Below are positions 59,103-64,000 of a DNA stretch of 64,000 bases, in pieces. How positions within the stretch are numbered: the stretch's first letter is position 1; each line of letters starts with the position of its first letter. A program made the translations under genes and the position numbers. The notes under the pieces are model-generated. The model worked only from the letters and a program-made list of their open reading frames with translations, did not search any database and was not told the origin of the DNA. Source of the stretch: Megascapheus bottae (taxonomy: Eukaryota > Chordata > Mammalia > Rodentia > Geomyidae); NCBI GenBank assembly GCA_024803745.1, contig JANJXV010000010.1:28817525-28881524 (forward strand), written 5' to 3'.

Positions 59103-59967
59103 CAAATTTACCCTGATCTCTTCTCTTAGAAATGTATTATTGTCTTTGAACCATAATTATTACTGCTAGAAGTTAGTGAACAACTCCTTAAGTAGAAAAA
59201 TGGCAGACATAAAAAGGAAATAATTCTTTAATCATCTCATTGTAAATGTTTACAAGGAAGAGTATTACAGACCTGATGTGTGAACTTCTTGTTCCCTTTA
59301 CTGCAGTCTCCAGCAAAATCATCATTAAATGCTTTGCTAAATTGCACCGTTTACAACACATGTTCTTATGGTTGACATTTGTTAGTTTGATGGTGCTATT
59401 TATCCAAGATACTCTCTGAAAACAGAGCCTGTCCATGTTACTACAGCTATAAGACCATATTGTCAAATAATTTTTATCAACATCTAATAGAATGAGCTTC
59501 TTTGAGCTTACTGAGTCAGATTATAAAAATGAGAAAATGAAGACTGTGAAAACAATCTTTGAATTCCCTAAGGAAATACATAATGTTGTCTATAGCAAAC
59601 ATATATGCTAGAATAAATAACTAGCAGCAAAACCATGGAAAGAACACTGTATTACATTGGGCCTTATATCTCTATCACTGTAATAACAAATTCTAGTTGA
59701 GGATATATGGATATGGAGTCTTTTCTGCCATATTTACTCACATAGAATTTGTTCTAAAATTATCAAATCATTCTTTTGGCAGAATGGAACAAAATGCCTA
59801 AAGTCCAGTAAAATCTGAATAATTGCAATACAAAATAAGTATGTTTATTTCAACTCAATGAAATAATCTACTTTAGAAATGTTCTCTGCAGAACTCAGAA
59901 AAAATTACTTAAGCTGTGCATACAAAATAAAGCTGATTAAACAGTTGATTAAATTAAAAACATCTTT
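59103..59967. other. Unique AT-rich DNA
   Basis: No gene or transposon is recognised. The 92-codon minus frame at 59188-59466 shows no domain. Confidence 0.6.
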
Positions 59968-60176
59968 GGCAGGGGCCATATCAAGGCTTGAAGTCAGTGG
60001 CTTATACTCTCATAGGCATTTCTTTCTTGGCTGGTATTGTGCCACTGAGGCTTGGATTTTGCTGGTTATCTTGGAGATGGAATATAGCTGAATTATCTAT
60101 GTAGACTGGCTTCAAATTGCTGAATCTCAACCTCTGTAGTAGGTAAGATCATAGACATGAATCATCTGCACAGGCA
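59968..60176 (-). mobile_element. B1-dID SINE, strongly diverged
   Basis: A minus-strand copy recognised by 'tattgtgccactgaggct', the linker 'tggttatcttggagatgga', and the B1 half 'gactggcttcaaattgctg', 'caacctctgtagtaggtaag', 'agacatgaatcatctgc'. It is the oldest copy in the window by its mismatches. Confidence 0.65.
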
Positions 60177-60525
60177 AGAAGGTACCAATTTGAAAACATT
60201 CTTTATGCATATTTAATGTAGTTTTAATGTAATTTTCATATAAAGGGCTACTTATTGTACCAGTATACCATGATTTAAGTATGAATTTATTGTGTTCTCT
60301 TTGGGTTTAGGATAGCAATATATGTGGATTCTGTAGAGGAAAAAGATTATGTAAGTGTGATTGATTAAGTATGAATAGGACCAATAGGCCTAAGTTCTGG
60401 AGATGAAATCAGGGTCAAGGTAAGGTCTGTGAATCTTTAGACTTCTTTTCAGCAGTAATTAAGCAATGTCAAGCTGCTGTAACCATAGAAAAATGCAAAC
60501 AAGAAAAAAAATCATACCTCTCCAG
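60177..60525. other. Unique DNA
   Basis: No gene or repeat is recognised. Confidence 0.6.
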
Positions 60526-60741
60526 TTTTGTTTTGTTTTGTTTTGTTTTGTTTTTCCAGTCCTAGGCTTGAGCTCAGAGCCTGAGCACTGTCCTTGGACT
60601 TTCTCAAGGTTAGACCTCTACCACTTGAGCAACAGCACCACTTCTGGCTTTTTTTCCTATGTATGTGATAAGGCGGAATCAAACCCGGGTTTTCGTGCAT
60701 GCTAGGCAAGCACTCTACCACTACACCAAACTCCCGGTTCC
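60526..60741 (-). mobile_element. Dimeric ID-type SINE
   Basis: A minus-strand ID/ID-like dimer whose tail is a (TTTTG)n run (60526-60555). It is intact from 'ccagtcctaggcttgagctc' to 'ccaaactcccgg'. The frames on both strands here are by-products. Confidence 0.92.
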
Positions 60742-62183
60742 ATCCCCAGCTTTTAAGTTTATCTCTTTACCTATTCCTGATAAGGATTTAACCCTAAGAG
60801 AGGTAATTTCTAACACACTGCTGTTTCTACTGTCAAACCGCTTGACTGCCAAGGGCCTCTAAGATTTATCAATGTATTACTCATTTGTAGAAGCAGGCTG
60901 CTAGCTTTGTTTATCTTTGGCTTTATATATTTGTTCGAAAAGAAAATGTGTCATTGACACCATTCAGTTTCAAAATTTGCAGACATACATACATAACAGA
61001 GCAAATATTAAAAGCAGACATACACGAAACATTAGATGGACCTGAAATAAGATGCCAATTTTTCAACACAAAATTCCATGAAAGGAAATGGTAGAATAGC
61101 AGTATAGTAGTGATACTGTATCTTTAAGCCCCTAAAGAAAACTGAATCTGAATTTTCAGCCTCTTCAAATTACTTCTATTATAAATGTGTGATTAATAGA
61201 TACATGTAATTGTGCAGAAGCAAGTATCTGAAAGCCAACTATTGGATCGCAATTCTGTCTTTAGCTTATAAATAATTCTAAGTAAGTCTATTATTTTTCA
61301 GTTGTATTCCTCTCAACCTGTTGGCATTAATTGATGTTATGTAGATACCATTGGGCTTACAGCATTCTGCTATACCGTATGCACTCAAAAATCACTTGTT
61401 GAATTCAGTTCCATGTTGATGGCATTAGTTCTTCCATAGAGGGATAGTAGAATTGTCCTGGAGTCTCAAAGACTAATTCTAGAACTGAATGTAAGTACAC
61501 GGTTCCTGTAGCTATTTGCATAAATAGGAACAATTCAAATGTTATCTCAATAAATGTCTTCATATTTATAGCCAGAATAAAGCAAATTCAAATTCTTTTT
61601 CTATGCAATTTGAAAGACTCCACCCTTACCTCCATATTTTTTTATTTTATTCATTTAAGAGTGCTTATGTGTTTGAAAAGCACTACTACATAGACAAGAA
61701 GCTAATAGTAGAGCAATAGATATGAGAATGGAAAATAGCCTGTACTATACTTTACTTGTACCATCATAACGTCTGCTTCTGTTTCATTTGTGTCCTCTTA
61801 TTTTATTTTTCTTAGATGTTAAAAGTTTTTGTACATGGGAATGAATGTAGAATAATATGCACATTTTGCTGTACCAAGAATGACAAATTTTCTTTTGCAA
61901 CAGATTCATTTGCCACTTCCTGCAAAGGGAGATTGGTTACAATAATTACTGCTGCAAATAAAAAACAGTCAGCCTAAAAAGTAGAACATAATAACCTAGT
62001 AAACAGCTACATAAATTGAAATGAAAGCTTGAATTAGCAATGAAACTAAAGCAATGCTGAAAAGATTATATTTAAACAGAAGTTAATAATCCTTGGAATT
62101 CTCTCTCAAATAAATGATTGCATAATAATGACTATATCTGAGTATTAGGGTAGTTATTAGAAGGTGTATTCCAGAAACCCTAT
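60742..62183. other. Unique AT-rich DNA
   Basis: No gene or repeat is recognised between the last SINE and the retroviral LTR. Confidence 0.6.
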
Positions 62184-62588
62184 TGTGGGTCATGTCACAT
62201 CAGGGAAATGGCTCAGGACTGCATCTGGCTGAGATGGTGCCTACAACCTGGTTGGAAGGCGTGGCTGTGGTTGCATCCTACACTGACCCTGCCCACCTTT
62301 ATGCTGATGTTAGCTGAATGGTCCTCAATGAGAGTACCACCCCTGGCCCAGCCCACCTTTGTGCTGATTGGCTCCTGCATCCTATATTAGCTAAATGTAC
62401 TTCCACAATAAACAAGTTCTTGCCTTGACCAGTCTCTCTGGTGCATCTGATTGCCCACCCTCTGGCAAGGGAGGGCTGGGTAAGGATAGTCAGCCAGACC
62501 TTTCCTTTCTCGGCCTCGCCTTAGTCCAGGCGTGTTCTCTCTGTCCCTCCTGCGGGTCAGGAGGGACGAAGGACTAAAAACCCTGACA
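62184..62588 (+). mobile_element. 5' LTR of a betaretrovirus-like ERV
   Basis: This roughly 405-bp LTR begins TGT (62184) and ends ACA (62588), the usual short inverted ends. An inverted CCAAT ('gattgg', 62366-62371) precedes a TATA-like 'tatatta' (62383-62389), and AATAAA (62407-62412) follows within 20 bp. R must therefore be very short, as in betaretroviruses. An imperfect direct repeat within U3 ('gcccacctttatgctgat' and 'gcccacctttgtgctgat') has a spacing of about 62 bp. The 3' LTR lies outside the window, so LTR divergence and target duplication cannot be judged. Confidence 0.85.
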
Positions 62589-62591
62589 TTG

Positions 62592-62609
62592 TGGTGCCCA
62601 ACATGGGGC
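62592..62609 (+). promoter_or_regulatory. Primer-binding site, tRNA-Lys type
   Basis: 'tggtgcccaacatggggc' starts three bases after the LTR. It agrees with the tRNA-Lys1,2 primer site (TGGCGCCCAACGTGGGGC) at 16 of 18 positions. Both differences are changes at CpG (C to T, and G to A), as expected from deamination of methylated DNA. Confidence 0.85.
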
Positions 62610-62666
62610 ACGAAAAGAACGCTCATCAGAAGCCGAACCATCGGTGAGTCAAGCCAAGTGGGTTAT

Positions 62667-62676
62667 GAGGTAAGGG
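62667..62676 (+). promoter_or_regulatory. Candidate leader splice donor
   Basis: 'gaggtaaggg' fits AG/GTAAG with one mismatch at -2 and lies in the untranslated leader between the primer site and gag, where retroviral donors for subgenomic RNA usually sit. A second weaker candidate, 'cggtgagtc', is at 62642-62650. Use is inferred. Confidence 0.4.
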
Positions 62677-62689
62677 TCTCCCTGAAAAG

Positions 62690-64000
62690 ATGGGGCAATA
62701 TCACACCAAGAATGAGGACCCATCGCTGAAAGCGTCTAGATTTAAAAGCGGTGGTTTGGAGATTTCAGATCTCCAGGCTGAGAACATCTGGGAGGTCTTA
62801 ACATGCGCCACTTCCTGGTTAATGGTGGCCAAGCTTTTCAATTGGGCCACCTGGGACCGTGTAGAGCACCTGGTGAGAAGGAGGAAGATTAACTTGGGAG
62901 AGGATCCTTTCCTCGGGGTCTATCCAACTCTGTCTGCCCTCAAGGCCTGCTTCTATCCTGGCTCAGTTAAGGAGACATCTAGGGACAGTGGAGATGCCCC
63001 CAAGGCAGCCTCAAAGGGCGACCCAGCTGGGGAAACCTTTACTGAGGAGTGCTCAGGGTCGGGAGAGTTGGCCCTCCCGCTGATCAGGAGGAGGAGGGTT
63101 TAGAGCCTTGCCCTGAGGAGGGAGTTTTGGTCCCCTTTGATTCTGGAGCCAGGCCCCTGAGCCCTACACCAAATGCTCTTGCACTGGAATTTGCAGCAGA
63201 CAATTGGGGTGCGGAGTGACCTTCGCTATTTTACTATCCCTCTTCCTGCGGAAACACTTCAACACCTTGTGTTACACCGGAAGAGGAGGTTAAGCCGCCA
63301 TTTTACAGAGGTGGCTCCTCCCCTAAACTGGAAGGGCGGGTTAAGCTGCCATTTTATAAAATCAGTGGTGACTCCTCCCCACCATGCTTGGCTTTCCCAG
63401 TAAATGCTAGCCCTGGGGGCAATAGACTGGCCCAATGGTATTCTTGGGAGGCCCAAGATTTAAAAGAGCTTAAGAAAGCAGTCTCCAAGGATGGGACAAA
63501 TTTGTCCTGGGCCGAAACCATCCTCCAAGGCCTGGCTCACCAGCAGTGCACCACCCAAGACTGGAAAAATTTAACCAAGGCTGTGCTCCCTGGCCCCCTG
63601 TACCTCAAATGGTGTGCCTTTTTTAATGAGGAGTGCCATGCCCAGGCTAAGAGGAGACAGGCTGTTAATCCCCCGGTCCCAGTGACTTATGGGATGCTAT
63701 CAGGATTCAGTGATCACTTTTCCACAGATCTCCAGCAGGCTGCTATCCCTGTCCCCTACCAAGAACTGGTGCAGGCTTTGAGACTGGCTGCATGGAAAAA
63801 ATTGGAAGAAGGCCCCTCAGAGCCTACAATAGCAGGAATTATTCAGAAGGCTACCAAGGAACTTGCCACCTTTATAGACTGAGTAGAGTGGAGCCTCCAA
63901 AGAAAGTTCCCCTCGGGGCCCCTCAGAGATCAGTTTATGCTGGTCTGGGAGGGGATGACCGCAGACCACAAACTGGCCTGTGCAGGAATGAGGGAAAGGT
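62690..64000 (+). pseudogene. gag: ERV gag (matrix and capsid regions), broken, runs off window
   Basis: Gag forms the virion shell. The frame starts at ATG 62690 with Met-Gly-Gln, so the glycine would be the N-myristoylation site. The first 137 codons (to TAG 63101) look like a betaretroviral matrix region. In another frame, open from 63220 to TGA 63880, the p24 capsid N-terminal domain is recognised by its Pro-Val start region, the ELKKAV helix and the DWK..K word. This frame continues after TGA to the window end. At least one frame change between 63104 and 63220 and one nonsense codon at 63880 disable it. The matrix-capsid linker contains a duplicated unit (63282-63380). Protease, pol and env would lie beyond the window. 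Confidence 0.85.
63282..63380 (+). repeat. Duplicated unit of about 50 bp within gag
   Basis: Two copies (63282-63325 and 63332-63380) share the order 'ggttaagc-gccatttta' then 'gtgg' and 'ctcctcccc'. The first contains 'gccgccatttta', the reverse complement of a perfect YY1 site. In the second the CpG has decayed to 'gctgcc'. Confidence 0.8.

Overview
The window looks like a gene-poor, AT-rich stretch of a rodent nuclear genome. I find no intact host gene, exon series, tRNA, rRNA or CRISPR array, and none of the open reading frames reads as a cellular protein. The organism is suggested by its SINEs. At least ten copies of a dimeric, tRNA-like element with near-perfect pol III A and B boxes (ID plus ID-like, IDL-Geo type) lie beside about seven B1-dID elements. 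From established SINE surveys this pairing points to Geomyoidea (kangaroo rats, pocket mice, gophers). That assignment is an inference, and other B1-dID rodents such as squirrels or beavers are not excluded.

Region by region. 1-10700: 3' ends of LINE-1 lineage A, several SINEs, an old MaLR (MLT1-type) LTR remnant, and a 1.26-kb L1-A on the minus strand that was later hit by a SINE. 10700-20200: unique sequence, old L1 remnants, an inverted SINE pair around a long (AT)n, and two L1-A 3' ends. 20200-33300: mostly unique AT-rich DNA with scattered SINEs and an old L1 3' UTR. 33365-37558: an L1-A that has both termini but has lost most of ORF1 and the reverse transcriptase core. 37600-45900: unique DNA, SINE and B1 fragments and two L1-A 3' ends, one with a twin-priming inversion. 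45945-52523: a complete-length L1 of a different lineage (B) with a GC-rich 5' UTR, ORF1, ORF2, 3' UTR, poly-A and a perfect 19-bp target duplication. It landed inside an older L1-A stub. 52700-62180: unique DNA, L1-A and L1-B stubs, and an ancient antisense L1 ORF2 split by a younger, internally deleted L1 and a TATC microsatellite. 62184-64000: the 5' part of a betaretrovirus-like endogenous retrovirus (LTR, Lys-type primer site, broken gag), which runs off the window.

The unifying mechanism is target-primed reverse transcription. Many L1 and SINE copies keep target duplications of 9-19 bp that can be read directly, and the nesting order gives relative ages. I see no evidence of a new cellular system. 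The most informative observations are the two co-resident L1 lineages, the tandem units in the L1-B 5' UTR, the recurrent loss of the ORF1 N-terminus in L1-A, and the nested, inverted and interrupted insertions.
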